Source: Woeseiaceae bacterium (GTDB taxonomy: Bacteria; Pseudomonadota; Gammaproteobacteria; Steroidobacterales; Woeseiaceae). Taken from it: 64,000 bases of DNA. The position numbers were made by a program, and so were the translations under genes. Location of the stretch: NCBI GenBank assembly GCA_030066625.1, contig JASJBG010000007.1, positions 1 through 64,000 on the forward strand. The letters are read 5' to 3'. The notes beneath the pieces are model-generated. The model was not told the origin of the DNA and ran no database searches. It saw only the letters and a list, made by a program, of their open reading frames with translations. Shown piece after piece: positions 24,333 through 34,045 of the stretch. Each line of letters opens with the position of its first letter. Within the stretch, counting starts at the first letter, position 1.

Positions 24333-25031
24333 ATGCAAGCTCTTGTCCGCACGCTCATTTCCAGCCTGCCGCTCGTCGCGGTACCGGCCGTTGCGGCTGT
24401 CGAGACCGGGATTACGAGCGTCGGTCCCGCCGTGTTCCTGTTTACCGTCGCGATCGCGCTCCTGATGACGCTCGTGCTGCGCTCGATCATCAGTCACGCC
24501 ATGCGTTATGCGGTGATCCGCATGGGACGCGTGCGCATTCGCCGGGCGCTCGCCAAGCGCGGCAAGCACGTCATGAGCGACTTCATGCTGCCCGGTGCGT
24601 ACGGCGGACTCGCGCACATCGATTACGCCGTGATGACCGCAGGTGGCATCCTGTGCATTCGCGCCGTGCATTCATCGGGCGTGGTGTTCGGTGGCGACGA
24701 AGAGGCCCAGTGGACGCATGTGGACGGACCCACGAGACGCCGGTTCCTGAACCCGCTTATCCAGAACGAAGGCCGCAGGCGCGCCATCGAGGCAGCCGTA
24801 CCGGACGTGCCCGTCGCGAATCTCGTGATCTTTACGGGCAGGGTCGACTTCAGCTCGCCCCCGCCGGCAAACGTCATCCGGCTGGCACAGTTCGACAGCT
24901 TCGTCGCGAAGTTCGTGTTCGGCCCGAGCAAGGTCGACGACTGGGATGCCGTCTGGATGTCGCTCAAGGCGGCCGCCCTCACCGACGACGCGACGCGGCG
25001 CGATTTCGCCGCACAGGTCGGTTTCTCCTGA
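24333..25031 (+). CDS. Membrane-anchored NERD-domain protein
   Basis: NERD (nuclease-related domain) proteins are predicted nucleases with a restriction-endonuclease-like core. From the ATG at 24333 the product is 232 aa: two N-terminal hydrophobic segments (to about residue 55) and a NERD core with LPGAYGGLAHIDYAVMT, GGILCIRAVHSSG and the W-containing HVDGPTRRRFLNPLIQNEGR. The usual GIfviEtK motif is ILCIRAV, so the E-x-K catalytic pair is not preserved and nuclease activity is doubtful. A GTG start at 24285 is the alternative. A 17-codon ORF lies just upstream (24275-24328). Confidence 0.72.
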   Translation: MQALVRTLISSLPLVAVPAVAAVETGITSVGPAVFLFTVAIALLMTLVLRSIISHAMRYAVIRMGRVRIRRALAKRGKHVMSDFMLPGAYGGLAHIDYAVMTAGGILCIRAVHSSGVVFGGDEEAQWTHVDGPTRRRFLNPLIQNEGRRRAIEAAVPDVPVANLVIFTGRVDFSSPPPANVIRLAQFDSFVAKFVFGPSKVDDWDAVWMSLKAAALTDDATRRDFAAQVGFS

Positions 25032-25117
25032 CAACGCCAGCGCCGGCGTAAACCGCTCGACTGCCTTATACTCGTGGCCCAGGGGTTGCCTGGACTGGCC
25101 GCGGGGGAGGCCGATCG

Positions 25118-26338
25118 ATGCCGGAAATTACTGCTCACGTCACGTCGCCGATCGGCGTGCTCGCCATTCTCGCCACGGTTGCGGCGTTCTTTTTCTTCCT
25201 GCAGCAGCAGACCAAAGCAAAGCTGTTCGACTACGTACCGCCGCTCTTGTTCATCTACGCAACACCGGTGCTGTTGAACAACGTTCCAATCGCCGGCGCA
25301 CCGATTATCCCGAGCAGTTCGCCCATCTATTCGGGACTGTCGACTTACGTGCTGCCGGCGTTCATCGTGCTGATGCTGATCAAGGTCAACCTGCCCGCCG
25401 TGGTCAAGGTGATGGGCAAAGGTGTGCTCGTGATGCTCATGGGCACGGCCGGGGTCATGGTCGGCTGTGTCGTGGCCTACCTCATCGTTCACCCGTCGTT
25501 GTCGCCGGACGCCTGGAAGGGCTACGGAGCACTCGCCGGCAGCTGGATCGGCGGCACGGCCAATATGGCCGCAACGGCCGAGATGCTGGGCACGCCGGAG
25601 GAACAATTCGGTCTCGCCGTCATCGCGGACAACGTAATCTATCTCGTCTGGCTGCCAATCCTGCTGGCCTCGAGAGACTTTGCCGAGCGTTTCAACCGCT
25701 GGGCGCGCGTGCCGGCCGACCGGATAGCAGCCATGGATGCCGCTGCCGACATGCACGTTGATGAGGACCACCCCCCGACGATGCCGCAGTACCTCTACCT
25801 GATCGCCATCGTGTTCGGCGTCAGCTGGATAGGGCGTTCGCTGGCGCCCGGCATCGCGGATGGTATTGCCTCGACGCTGCCCGCACTCGAGCCGGTGTTC
25901 TCGGAATCGACCGTCCGCATCCTGCTGATCACGACGATCGCGCTGATACTTTCAGCGACACCAGTATCGACGTTGCCGAATTCGACCGCCATGGGTACGG
26001 CGCTCGTCTACGTCTTCGTCGCCGGAATGGGCGCGCGCGCGTCGGTCGCGGGTCTTGCCGAGGCTCCGATGTTCGTTCTCGGCGCCTTTATCTGGATCGC
26101 TATCCACGGCCTTTTCTGCCTCGCCGGCGCCTGGCTGTTCCGCGTTGATGTTCACAGCGTGGCCATCGCATCCGCGGCCAATATCGGCGCTGCCGCATCC
26201 GCGCCCATCGTTGCGGCACATCACCGCCCGAACCTGGTACCGGTCTCGATCCTGATGGCGCTGCTCGGCTACGCACTCGGCAACTACCTCGCGCCGCTCG
26301 CCGGACACCTGGCGGGGATCGTAGCGGGACAGCACTGA
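25118..26338 (+). CDS. DUF819 family integral membrane protein (YjcL-like)
   Basis: A 406-aa polytopic protein with about ten hydrophobic helices. Family hallmarks include the GSWIGGTANMAATAEMLG loop and the late helix pair AIASAANIGAAASAPIVAA, which resemble each other as inverted halves of a transporter fold. DUF819 proteins are presumed transporters; substrate unknown. It ends 10 bp before the MBL-fold gene, so the two are likely co-transcribed. Confidence 0.85.
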   Translation: MPEITAHVTSPIGVLAILATVAAFFFFLQQQTKAKLFDYVPPLLFIYATPVLLNNVPIAGAPIIPSSSPIYSGLSTYVLPAFIVLMLIKVNLPAVVKVMGKGVLVMLMGTAGVMVGCVVAYLIVHPSLSPDAWKGYGALAGSWIGGTANMAATAEMLGTPEEQFGLAVIADNVIYLVWLPILLASRDFAERFNRWARVPADRIAAMDAAADMHVDEDHPPTMPQYLYLIAIVFGVSWIGRSLAPGIADGIASTLPALEPVFSESTVRILLITTIALILSATPVSTLPNSTAMGTALVYVFVAGMGARASVAGLAEAPMFVLGAFIWIAIHGLFCLAGAWLFRVDVHSVAIASAANIGAAASAPIVAAHHRPNLVPVSILMALLGYALGNYLAPLAGHLAGIVAGQH

Positions 26339-26348
26339 CCCGGGCGTC

Positions 26349-27410
26349 ATGGACCGCGCTCTGTTCGATCGCATCTATCGCCAGGCGAAGCGCATCGTCG
26401 CCGGGCTGGTCGCAACCGCGGCCGTCCTGCTGCTGATCCTGACGATCATCTGGCGCGACCGGGCGCCCGTCGATACGGTCGAACTCGATCCGGCGCCAGA
26501 TGCCGAATCCGAACTCAGCGTAACCTGGTTCGGTGTTGGCACGCTGCTCATCGACGATGGCACGACCCAGATTTTGATCGACGGCTTCATCTCGCGGCCG
26601 ACGCTGATGGACGTATTGCTGGGCCGCCCCGTCGAAAACGACGCGGCAACGATCAACTACTTCCTGAACGAGTACCGGGTTCGACGCCTTGCCGCGATCA
26701 TCCCCGTGCACTCGCACTTCGACCACGCCATGGACGTCGGCGCTATCGCCAACCGCAGCAGCGCGTCGATCCTGGGCTCCGAATCCACCGCAAACATCGC
26801 CCGCGGTGTTCGCGTGCCCGAGGACCAGATCGTCGTTGTCGAGAACAACGCCGACTACACCTTCGGTAACTTCACGGTGCGCTTTATAGAGTCGGTTCAT
26901 GCTCCGGTCGGCTGGCGCGGCAGCGTACCCTTCCCGGGCACAATCGACGAGCCGTTGAAGATGCCCGCGCCGGTCAAGGCGTGGCGCGAGGGCGGCAGCT
27001 ACTCTGTGGTGATCTCGCACCCGCGAAACACGCTGCTGGTACAGGGCAGCGCCGGTATACGCGTTGGCGCCCTCGATGATGTCGAGGTCGATACCGTGCT
27101 GCTCGGCGTCGGCTTGCTCGGGGGACTGGGCGACGACTACCTTCGCGACTACTGGAATGCGACCGTGACCGCGACGGGCGCGTCGACGGTCATCCCCATA
27201 CACTTCGACGACTACACGAAGCCGTTCGGAACCATCGCGTTCCCACCGTCGATTCTCGACAACGTGCCCGAACTGGCCGCGCGGCTCCGCGAACTACGCG
27301 ATACCTACGATACTGAGACCCGCATCGTGCTACCGGGATTCGCCGAGCCGATTCCACTCGTACGTCCTCTCGCAGGCGACGAAGCGGCCGACGCCGACAC
27401 TACGACCTGA
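26349..27410 (+). CDS. Membrane-anchored metallo-beta-lactamase-fold hydrolase
   Basis: 353 aa with one N-terminal TM helix (LVATAAVLLLILTIIW) and a periplasm- or cytosol-facing MBL domain. The metal motif is HSHFDHAMD (HxHxDH), with later ligands probably in ESVHAP and PIHFDDY. The sequence resembles UlaG/RomA-like MBL hydrolases rather than true beta-lactamases. Substrate unknown. Its 3' end overlaps the convergent GIY-YIG gene by 11 bp. Confidence 0.85.
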   Translation: MDRALFDRIYRQAKRIVAGLVATAAVLLLILTIIWRDRAPVDTVELDPAPDAESELSVTWFGVGTLLIDDGTTQILIDGFISRPTLMDVLLGRPVENDAATINYFLNEYRVRRLAAIIPVHSHFDHAMDVGAIANRSSASILGSESTANIARGVRVPEDQIVVVENNADYTFGNFTVRFIESVHAPVGWRGSVPFPGTIDEPLKMPAPVKAWREGGSYSVVISHPRNTLLVQGSAGIRVGALDDVEVDTVLLGVGLLGGLGDDYLRDYWNATVTATGASTVIPIHFDDYTKPFGTIAFPPSILDNVPELAARLRELRDTYDTETRIVLPGFAEPIPLVRPLAGDEAADADTTT

Positions 27411-27690
27411 GCTGGTTCAGTTCGAGACGGCCCGCGATGAGCGCCTGCTTCTCGGCCCGCTTCAGCTTCTTGACCCGGTATTCGAGCGCCTGCGCCTCGC
27501 CGCGACTGCCCGCGTTGCCGGAAAAAACGAGCTCGAAGGGGGCGCGGCCGCGAAGGTATTTCGCGCCTCGCTTGCCGGTGGCGTGTTCCGAGAGTCGCGC
27601 GTCGACGTCACAGGCGATGCCCGTGTAATAGCTGCCGTCGGCGCAGCGCAGGATGTACAGGCTGTATGGACGCCCTTCCCGTTCGGACAC
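27400..27690 (-). CDS. GIY-YIG nuclease-superfamily protein (YhbQ-like)
   Basis: A 96-aa single-domain protein. The GIY-YIG core is YSLYILRCADGSYYTG, followed by the conserved Arg in DARLSEH and a Glu in EAQALEYRVKKLKR. Small YhbQ-type proteins are thought to act on DNA structures. The start lies 7 bp after the upstream gene's stop, so they form a pair. Confidence 0.9.
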   Translation of the reverse strand: MSEREGRPYSLYILRCADGSYYTGIACDVDARLSEHATGKRGAKYLRGRAPFELVFSGNAGSRGEAQALEYRVKKLKRAEKQALIAGRLELNQLRS

Positions 27691-27697
27691 GAATTGT

Positions 27698-28069
27698 CTA
27701 GGCGTTGCCGCCCGTCAGCGCATCGCCAAGAACGCGGAAGGCACCGGCCTCTATGCTCGAGAGATTGTTCTCGGTTTCGTCGAAGGTCAGCACCAGCTCG
27801 GTCGCATTGTCGAGTTCGCTTGCCGGTTTGTGCAGGATGAGCGTCAGCGTGTTGCCGAGCAAGCGGGCTTCTTTGAGCAGGTTATGACCGCCGAACTGAG
27901 TTTCGTTGATCTCGATGTACAAGGACTCGTCAAAATCATCCTCGACCGCGCGCATCAGCAGCAGGTAGTCCTTGATGTCGCCCTCATCGGAGGTCTTGGC
28001 AAAGAACAGCATCGTCGCGTTGTCGCGAACGTCAAAAGCGACCGTATCGTAGTAACGGCTGTGTGACAT
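27698..28069 (-). CDS. Conserved small protein, possibly Imm10-like
   Basis: 123 aa, acidic, no signal or TM. The stretch DYLLLMRAVEDDFDE followed by LYIEINETQFGGHN resembles the core of immunity-protein 10 (Imm10) domains, where a YLxLQR strand precedes a Y-I-E-x-N-x-Q strand. This is pattern memory, not a search. No toxin gene is adjacent. It lies directly upstream of the GIY-YIG gene on the same strand. Otherwise a hypothetical protein. Confidence 0.5.
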   Translation of the reverse strand: MSHSRYYDTVAFDVRDNATMLFFAKTSDEGDIKDYLLLMRAVEDDFDESLYIEINETQFGGHNLLKEARLLGNTLTLILHKPASELDNATELVLTFDETENNLSSIEAGAFRVLGDALTGGNA

Positions 28070-28126
28070 CGATGGCTCCGGGAGGGCTTCGCTACAGTCT
28101 ACGCCACTCGGGCTCGGAAAGGCGAG

Positions 28127-29062
28127 CTAGCGCAATGTTTCGAGCAGACGGTCCGATATGCGCTTGTCCTTTTCCTGCCATATGTCCGCCAGCCACTGGT
28201 GCACCTCGCGGCGAAAATCGCGATCGTTCTCGTAGTCGCCCTCGACGAGGCGGCGATCGATCGGCCGGCTGACGACCTCGACCGACACATTCACCTTGTC
28301 GCCGCAGCAGAGCCCCCAGAACTCGGGCACGCCGTCCGGATACACGATCGTCACATCGAGGACCGCGTCGAACAGTTCGCCCATTGACGACAGCGCAATA
28401 GCGATGCCACCCGCCCTCGGCTTCAGCAGGTGCCGGTAGGGCGACTGGCGTGCTTCGCGCTTCTCCTCGCTGAAGCGGGTCCCCTCGATGAAGTTGATTA
28501 CCGATGTGGGCGTGTTCCTGAACTTCTCGCAAGCCTGGCGGGTTGCCTCGAGGTCCTTGCCTTTCTTCTCCGGATGCTTGGCGAGATAAGAAGGCGAGTA
28601 GCGCTTCATGAACGGCATGTCCAGTGCCCACCATGCGATGCCCAGCAGCGGGAACCAGACGAGCTCCTGCTTGATGAAGAATTTGAGGAATGGAATGCGG
28701 CGATTAAAAACGGTTTGCAGTACCAGAATATCGACCCAGGTCTGGTGATTCGAGAGGACGAGGTACCAGCCGTCGCGGCGTAATGACTCGGTACCCGATG
28801 CGGACCAGTCGAGCGAGCCGGCCCCAGCCAGGATCAGGCGATTCATGCCGATCCAGTTCTCGCCAATCGACATGAGGACCTGCGTAATCGCGCGGCGAAA
28901 GCCAGCTATCGGAATAGCGAGTTTCACAAGCGCGAGCGCAAACAGCGGCGTGAACCAGAGAATGGTGTTCAGGGTCAGCAAGCTGAAGATGAAGACTCCG
29001 CGAAGATTGCGGATGAAGGCACTCACGCGATCGCGTCCGGAAGGCAGATTCCAAGGTTGCAT
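28127..29062 (-). CDS. YihG-like lysophospholipid acyltransferase
   Basis: PlsC-superfamily enzyme that probably acylates 1-acyl-glycerol-3-phosphate or a lysophospholipid at the inner membrane. I take the ATG at 29062 (311 aa; YihG is 310), where AAGGG lies upstream. An N-terminal helix (GVFIFSLLTLNTILWFTPLF) precedes the catalytic HX4D motif NHQTWVD and the substrate motif FIEGTRF. The long C-terminal region is typical of YihG rather than PlsC. It is divergent from the cupin gene. Confidence 0.88.
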   Translation of the reverse strand: MQPWNLPSGRDRVSAFIRNLRGVFIFSLLTLNTILWFTPLFALALVKLAIPIAGFRRAITQVLMSIGENWIGMNRLILAGAGSLDWSASGTESLRRDGWYLVLSNHQTWVDILVLQTVFNRRIPFLKFFIKQELVWFPLLGIAWWALDMPFMKRYSPSYLAKHPEKKGKDLEATRQACEKFRNTPTSVINFIEGTRFSEEKREARQSPYRHLLKPRAGGIAIALSSMGELFDAVLDVTIVYPDGVPEFWGLCCGDKVNVSVEVVSRPIDRRLVEGDYENDRDFRREVHQWLADIWQEKDKRISDRLLETLR

Positions 29063-29132
29063 TCTAGCCTGAACGCCCTTGTGAACGGCGGCCATTTGCC
29101 CGCCTGCCGGCGTTCGAGTAACGTCTTCCGCA

Positions 29133-29465
29133 ATGATCGAGCGCATGACAGTCGCGCGCGCGCTCGCCGCGCTGCAAAAATCCGACGAGGAACACTACGG
29201 CGTGCTGCTCGAGCACGGTTCGCTCGAGATCGGTTTCTACACGCCGAAAGACATCGACCGGCAGGAGCCCCACGACCAGGACGAGGTCTACATCATCCAG
29301 GCCGGCACCGGCACGTTCGTGCTGGATGATGTCGAACGTGAGTTCGAGGCGGGCGAGGCCCTGTTCGTGCCCGCCGGCAAGGAGCACCGTTTCAAGGACT
29401 TCAGCGACGACTTTGCGGCCTGGGTAGTGTTCTTCGGCCCGCACGGCGGCGAGGCCGGTCGATGA
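29133..29465 (+). CDS. Cupin-domain protein
   Basis: A 110-aa single cupin. Motif 1 is PHDQDEVYIIQAGTG (metal ligands H, D/E) and motif 2 PAGKEHRFKDF. Such small cupins often bind a metal and act as dioxygenases, isomerases or ligand sensors; substrate unknown. Its stop overlaps the YbaK gene start (ATGA), so the two are coupled. Confidence 0.85.
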   Translation: MIERMTVARALAALQKSDEEHYGVLLEHGSLEIGFYTPKDIDRQEPHDQDEVYIIQAGTGTFVLDDVEREFEAGEALFVPAGKEHRFKDFSDDFAAWVVFFGPHGGEAGR

Positions 29466-29953
29466 CAGCTGCGTCGTCCGACTTATCGAAAAGCGCCGAG
29501 CGCTTTCGCTCGCGCCTTTCGGAACTCGGTCACGAGGTCGAGGTCCTGAGCCTCGCCGAATCCACGCGAACCGCGAAAGAAGCTGCTGACACGATCGGCT
29601 GCACCGTCGCGCAGATCGCGAAGTCCATCGTCTTTCGCGATGCGCGTACGGACGAGCCGATACTCGTCGTTGCCTCGGGTACGAACCGGGTTTCGCCCGC
29701 CAAGGTACGGGCGCTGGCCGATACCGAACTGGAGCAGGCGAGCGGCAGCTACGTCAAGAAGCGACTCGGGTTCGCGATCGGCGGCGTTCCGCCGGCCGGT
29801 CATGACTCGCCGCCACGCATCTTCCTCGACGAAGACCTGCGCCGTTTCGACGAGGTCTGGGCCGCCGCGGGAACGCCCTTCGCCGTCTTTCGGCTGTCAC
29901 CGGAGTCGCTGCCGGCACTAACCGGCGCGACGTGGTGCGATGTGGCGGAGTAG
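29462..29953 (+). CDS. YbaK/EbsC-type aminoacyl-tRNA deacylase
   Basis: 163 aa. The family hydrolyses mischarged tRNAs, such as Cys-tRNA(Pro) in the case of YbaK. Visible motifs are the catalytic-Lys region QIAKSIVFR, the VVASGTNRVSPAK strand and KKRLGFAIGGVPPAGH near the C-terminal half. It sits between a cupin and a DUF6265 gene with 4-bp and 14-bp overlaps. Confidence 0.88.
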   Translation: MTAASSDLSKSAERFRSRLSELGHEVEVLSLAESTRTAKEAADTIGCTVAQIAKSIVFRDARTDEPILVVASGTNRVSPAKVRALADTELEQASGSYVKKRLGFAIGGVPPAGHDSPPRIFLDEDLRRFDEVWAAAGTPFAVFRLSPESLPALTGATWCDVAE

Positions 29954-30431
29954 CGTTTCGACGCTGGCCTCTGCGATCGTACTGCTGGCGATCGCGCCCG
30001 CGAACACGGCTGCGGCCGACGACATCTCCATCGACCAGCTGGCATGGCTGGCCGGCTGCTGGGCCATGGACGGTCGCGACCCGGGCTCCGTCGAGCACTG
30101 GCTTGCCCCCGCCGGCGGCGCGATGCTCGGCATCAGCCGGGTCGTGCGCGACGGCCGCATGGTCAGCTTCGAATTCATGCGCATCGAGGAAACCGCCGAC
30201 GGTGTGCTTCGCTTCATCGCCGCGCCGGTGGGCCAGGCGCCAACGGCGTTCTGGCTCGAGCAGATCGAACAGAGCTCGGCAACGTTCGCGAATCCCGACC
30301 ACGATTTTCCACAGCGGATCCACTACGAACGAGCCGGCGACCGCCTGCTTGGCCGTGCTTCGGCGAGCACCGACACGGGCGAGGTAAAGCTGGACTTCCC
30401 GATGACGCGAATCGCCTGCGATGCGGATTAG
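29940..30431 (+). CDS. DUF6265-family exported protein
   Basis: 163 aa with a signal peptide (SAIVLLAIAPANTAAAD). The mature part has LAWLAGCWAM and ISRVVRDGRMVSFEF, typical of the DUF6265 lipocalin-like family. The conserved FANPDHDFPQRIHY box is also present. Function unknown; the fold suggests binding of a small hydrophobic ligand. It overlaps both neighbours (14 and 11 bp), so it is part of one transcript. Confidence 0.8.
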   Translation: MWRSSVSTLASAIVLLAIAPANTAAADDISIDQLAWLAGCWAMDGRDPGSVEHWLAPAGGAMLGISRVVRDGRMVSFEFMRIEETADGVLRFIAAPVGQAPTAFWLEQIEQSSATFANPDHDFPQRIHYERAGDRLLGRASASTDTGEVKLDFPMTRIACDAD

Positions 30432-31188
30432 GCGCGAGGTCGCAATCGGTGCGGCGGCGCTGCTGGTATTCGTCCTGTTGTTCGCGCTGACCGAACGCAT
30501 CCCGCAGGATCCCGCCTACCACGCATTCGCCGACACGCGCACGATCCTGTCGACGCCGAACTTCTGGAACGTGTTCTCGAACCTGCCGTTCCTCGTCGTG
30601 GGACTGTGGGGCCTGTCGATCGTGATGCCGCGCAGCAACGAGCTGCTCGGTGGCCAGCGCGCGTCGATGCTGGTGCTGTTCTCGGGCGTCATCCTGACGG
30701 CGTTCGGCTCGAGCTACTACCACCTGGCGCCCGACAACGCGACCCTGTTCTGGGACCGGCTTGCTATGACGATTGCCTTCGCGGGCCTGTTCACGACCAT
30801 GCTGGGGCTCTACGTAACGCCGGTGGCTTCACGGAAACTGCTGCTTCCCTTCGTCCTGCTCGGCGGGGGTTCCGTCCTCTACTGGCGGGTGTCGGAGGCA
30901 GCCGGTGCGGGCGACCTGCGTGCCTACGCCATCGTGCAGTTCCTGCCGATGCTCGCAATGCTTGGATTGCTTTCGCTGCGCGGCGACCGCTCGCCTTTGA
31001 CGCCGTGGCTCTGGGCCACGTTCGCGCTCTATGTCGCGTCAAAGATCTTCGAGCACGCCGACGCGCCGCTTTACGCGGCAATCGGTCTGAGCGGTCATGC
31101 CCTCAAGCACGTCGCGGCCGCGCTGGGCGTTGCCGCGTTCGCGCTCGGTCTATCAAGAACGCTCGGCAAGCTCACCGCGGAGCGCTGA
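30421..31188 (+). CDS. Ceramidase/CREST-like seven-helix membrane protein
   Basis: 255 aa with about seven TM helices. The motif order matches the CREST superfamily (alkaline ceramidases, PAQR receptors): SNLPFL early, GSSYYHLAPDNATLFWDR (Ser, His, Asp zinc-site residues) in the middle, and GHALKHVAA (two His) near the end. If active it would be a metal-dependent amidase on a lipid; substrate unknown. It overlaps the convergent methyltransferase gene by 17 bp. Confidence 0.75.
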   Translation: MRIRREVAIGAAALLVFVLLFALTERIPQDPAYHAFADTRTILSTPNFWNVFSNLPFLVVGLWGLSIVMPRSNELLGGQRASMLVLFSGVILTAFGSSYYHLAPDNATLFWDRLAMTIAFAGLFTTMLGLYVTPVASRKLLLPFVLLGGGSVLYWRVSEAAGAGDLRAYAIVQFLPMLAMLGLLSLRGDRSPLTPWLWATFALYVASKIFEHADAPLYAAIGLSGHALKHVAAALGVAAFALGLSRTLGKLTAER

Positions 31189-31810
31189 GCACTCCCGACC
31201 AGACCGCTTCGTGAAACGCCGCGAGGCCGGCCTCGTGGAACTTGGGCGGGCAGTTGGCGAGGTCGTCGACGCGGGCCCGGCACTCGAGCCCGGGCAGCAG
31301 GCCGCGAACGGCATCGGCGTCGAGGCAGAACGGCGGTCCGGGTGCCACCGACTGGTCGTATTCGACGGCAATGAGTAGGAAGTAAGCCTCCGGCGTCAGC
31401 AGGCTTCGTATATGCGCCACGTAGTCGGCGTGTCGCTCCGGGTCGATGGCAACAAGTGCGCCACGGTCGTAGCAGGCATCGAAACCCTGCTCACGGAACT
31501 CGAAGAAATCACCGCAGGCGATCGTGACGCGACGTTCGCGCGCGACGTAGCGCGGCAGCGCGCCGGGCTCCACCACGTAGTCGAGACCGTTGTCGTGGAA
31601 GAAGTCGCGCGCGGCGAGCGGCGACACCTCGACGCCGACGACCTCGTTGCCCTCCGCTTCCAGCCACAGCAGGTCCGGCGTCTTGCCGCAGAGCGGCACG
31701 AGTACGCGTTTGTTTGAGCCCGACCAGTGTGCCTTGAGGTTCTGATTGCCGGCCGGCTCATGCCAGCCGATGCGGCCCACCTCCCAGCGTTCCAGCCACC
31801 CTTCGTTCAT
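31172..31810 (-). CDS. tpm: Thiopurine S-methyltransferase family protein
   Basis: SAM-dependent methyltransferase. The ATG at 31810 gives 212 aa (TPMT about 218) and the standard N-terminus [14 protein letters not shown]. The SAM-binding region is [20 protein letters not shown] with the following GVEVSP, and [17 protein letters not shown] is also typical. Bacterial TPMT homologues methylate selenium and tellurium compounds or thiols. It is divergent from folD with about 100 bp between. Confidence 0.9.
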   Translation of the reverse strand: MNEGWLERWEVGRIGWHEPAGNQNLKAHWSGSNKRVLVPLCGKTPDLLWLEAEGNEVVGVEVSPLAARDFFHDNGLDYVVEPGALPRYVARERRVTIACGDFFEFREQGFDACYDRGALVAIDPERHADYVAHIRSLLTPEAYFLLIAVEYDQSVAPGPPFCLDADAVRGLLPGLECRARVDDLANCPPKFHEAGLAAFHEAVWSGVLSAPR

Positions 31811-31910
31811 CGTGATCTCGTCGCCCCGTGTCAGTAGCAGCCGCAGTTTACGCAATCAGGGCACGGCGTTACCATGCAGCGCTTTTACGCCGAGGTCCGC
31901 GAGGAGAGTT

Positions 31911-32804
31911 ATGGGGAGCGCAACCCGAATCGACGGCAAAGCCATGGCGGCACGCCTGCACGAATCCATCTCGGCCGAGACGAGCCGACTCGCCGAACAG
32001 CACGGCATCACGCCGGGACTGACCGTGGTCATCGTCGGCGAAGATCCGGCGAGCCAGGTCTACGTGCGCAACAAGAAGCGCACCGCTGAGGCCTGTGGAT
32101 TTCGGTCCGTACAGCACACGCTGCCGGCCGATGTCTCGCAGGACGACCTGCTGGCGCTGATCGACGACCTGAACGGTGACGACAGCGTGCACGGCATCCT
32201 CGTTCAGCTGCCGCTGCCGGACCACCTCGACGAGCAGGCCATCACCCAGGCCATTGCGCCGTCAAAGGACGTGGACGGCTTTCACTACGTCAATATCGGC
32301 AAGCTGACCGCCGGCGACACGGGCGACGCCTTCGTTCCCTGCACGCCGGCCGGCTGCATGCTGATGGTCGAGGAGCACCTCGGCGCCGACCTCTCCGGAA
32401 AGAACGCCGTGGTTATCGGCCGCTCCAACATCGTCGGCAAACCGATGGCGAGCCTGCTGCTTGCGGCAAACGCAACGGTCACTATCTGCCACAGCCGGAC
32501 GGCCGACCTTCCCGGCGTCTGCCGTAACGCGGACATCCTCGTCGCCGCTGTCGGCCGGGCGAACATGGTCGAGGGCGACTGGATCAAGCCCGGCGCGGTC
32601 GTCATCGACGTGGGCATCAACCGGATCCCGGTCGAGGTCGACGGCGAGACGAAATCGAAGCTGACCGGTGACGTCGACTACGCCGGCGCCGAGCCCGTTG
32701 CCAGCGCGATAACGCCGGTACCGGGCGGCGTAGGCCCGATGACAATCGCGATGCTGATGTCGAACACGCTGCGGGCGGCGAAGCTCTCGGCGGGGATCGA
32801 CTAG
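31911..32804 (+). CDS. folD: Methylenetetrahydrofolate dehydrogenase/cyclohydrolase
   Basis: Interconverts 5,10-methylene-, methenyl- and 10-formyl-THF. The ORF track starts too early; the ATG at 31911 with GAGGAGAG upstream gives 297 aa (E. coli 288). Key features are the catalytic Tyr/Lys in [32 protein letters not shown], the NADP site [11 protein letters not shown] and the signature [10 protein letters not shown]. Its TAG stop shares CTAG with the convergent CoA-transferase gene. Confidence 0.97.
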   Translation: MGSATRIDGKAMAARLHESISAETSRLAEQHGITPGLTVVIVGEDPASQVYVRNKKRTAEACGFRSVQHTLPADVSQDDLLALIDDLNGDDSVHGILVQLPLPDHLDEQAITQAIAPSKDVDGFHYVNIGKLTAGDTGDAFVPCTPAGCMLMVEEHLGADLSGKNAVVIGRSNIVGKPMASLLLAANATVTICHSRTADLPGVCRNADILVAAVGRANMVEGDWIKPGAVVIDVGINRIPVEVDGETKSKLTGDVDYAGAEPVASAITPVPGGVGPMTIAMLMSNTLRAAKLSAGID

Positions 32805-33970
32805 CTCCGCCTGGACGGCCGCGCGATCGCGCCCTGGCGCTCCAGCGCGGCTATCTCGTCGGCATCGAAGCCGGCCTCCCGGAGCACCTCGTACGTGTGC
32901 TGACCCGGCTCGGGCGGCGCCGCGACCGGCGCTGCCGGCGTCTCGCTGAACCGCGGTGCCGGCGCCGGCTGCAATACACCATCGACATCGACCCAGGTCT
33001 TCCGCGCGCGGTTGTGCGCGTGCCCGGAAGCCTCGTCGAAGTCCAGCACGGGCGCGACACAGGCATCCGAGCCTTCGAACACGACACACCAGTCATCGCG
33101 CGTGCGGGTCAGGAACAGCTCGGCCAATGCCGCCCGCTGCGCGGGCCAGCGGGCGGGGTCGTATTGCTGCGCGAAGGCCGGATCGTCGGCCAGGCCGAGA
33201 CGCTCCAGCAGCGTCGCGTAAAACGGCGGCTCCAGCGCGCCGACGCTCAGGTACTTGCCGTCCGCGCACTCGTACACGTTGTACCAGTGGCTGCCGCCGT
33301 CGAGCAGGTTGGCACCGCGCGCACCGGACCAGCGACCTGCAGCGCGCAGGCCGGCAAGCAGGGTCGTCATTGCCGCGACGCCGTCAGAAATGGCCGCGTC
33401 GACGACCTGGCCCTGTCCGGTCGCTCGCGCATTCAGCAGCGCGGCGAGCATGCCGACGGCAAGGAACAGCGTGCCGCCGCCGATATCGCCGACCAGCGTC
33501 GGCGGTGCGGATGGTGGCAGACCCGCAGGCCCGCTCGCGTGGAGTGCCCCGGCAATCGCGATGTAGTTGATGTCGTGGCCTGCGGCCGCGCTGAGCGGCC
33601 CGTCCTGCCCCCATCCGGAGAGCCGCCCGTACACCAGCGCGGGGTTGGCCTCGTGGCAGGACTCGGGTCCGAGCCCGACACGTTCCATGACGCCCGGACG
33701 ATAGCTCTCGATCAGCGCGTCGGCCGATCCGACCAGGCGGCGAACGGCGTCGACACCGCCCGACTGCTTCAGGTCGACCGCGATTGTGCGCTTGCCGCGA
33801 TTGTGAATCGCAAAGCGCGCGTTATCGGGCAAGGCGTCCACGCGGCCATCGGCAGTGGCGCGATCGACGACAATCACGTCGGCGCCCATATCCGCAAACA
33901 GCATGCCGCACACCGGTGCCGGCCCGATCCCCGCCATCTCGATGACGGTGACACCCTCGAGTGGACCCAC
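32801..33970 (-). CDS. CaiB/BaiF family III protein, alpha-methylacyl-CoA racemase-like
   Basis: 389 aa. The order of motifs fits [25 protein letters not shown], the catalytic His-Asp pair in [13 protein letters not shown], and the second Asp in [13 protein letters not shown], with the Glu of VGALEPPFY near residue 240. It would racemise 2-methyl-branched acyl-CoAs for beta-oxidation, or transfer CoA. No other branched-lipid degradation gene is adjacent. It is divergent from mtnA. Confidence 0.85.
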   Translation of the reverse strand: MGPLEGVTVIEMAGIGPAPVCGMLFADMGADVIVVDRATADGRVDALPDNARFAIHNRGKRTIAVDLKQSGGVDAVRRLVGSADALIESYRPGVMERVGLGPESCHEANPALVYGRLSGWGQDGPLSAAAGHDINYIAIAGALHASGPAGLPPSAPPTLVGDIGGGTLFLAVGMLAALLNARATGQGQVVDAAISDGVAAMTTLLAGLRAAGRWSGARGANLLDGGSHWYNVYECADGKYLSVGALEPPFYATLLERLGLADDPAFAQQYDPARWPAQRAALAELFLTRTRDDWCVVFEGSDACVAPVLDFDEASGHAHNRARKTWVDVDGVLQPAPAPRFSETPAAPVAAPPEPGQHTYEVLREAGFDADEIAALERQGAIARPSRRS

Positions 33971-34045
33971 GAATGACTCCTCTGAAAGGGTGACAGGCTA
34001 GCCGTCCCGCGCGAGAATTCCAACGAAGGCTGACGGAGAAGCACC

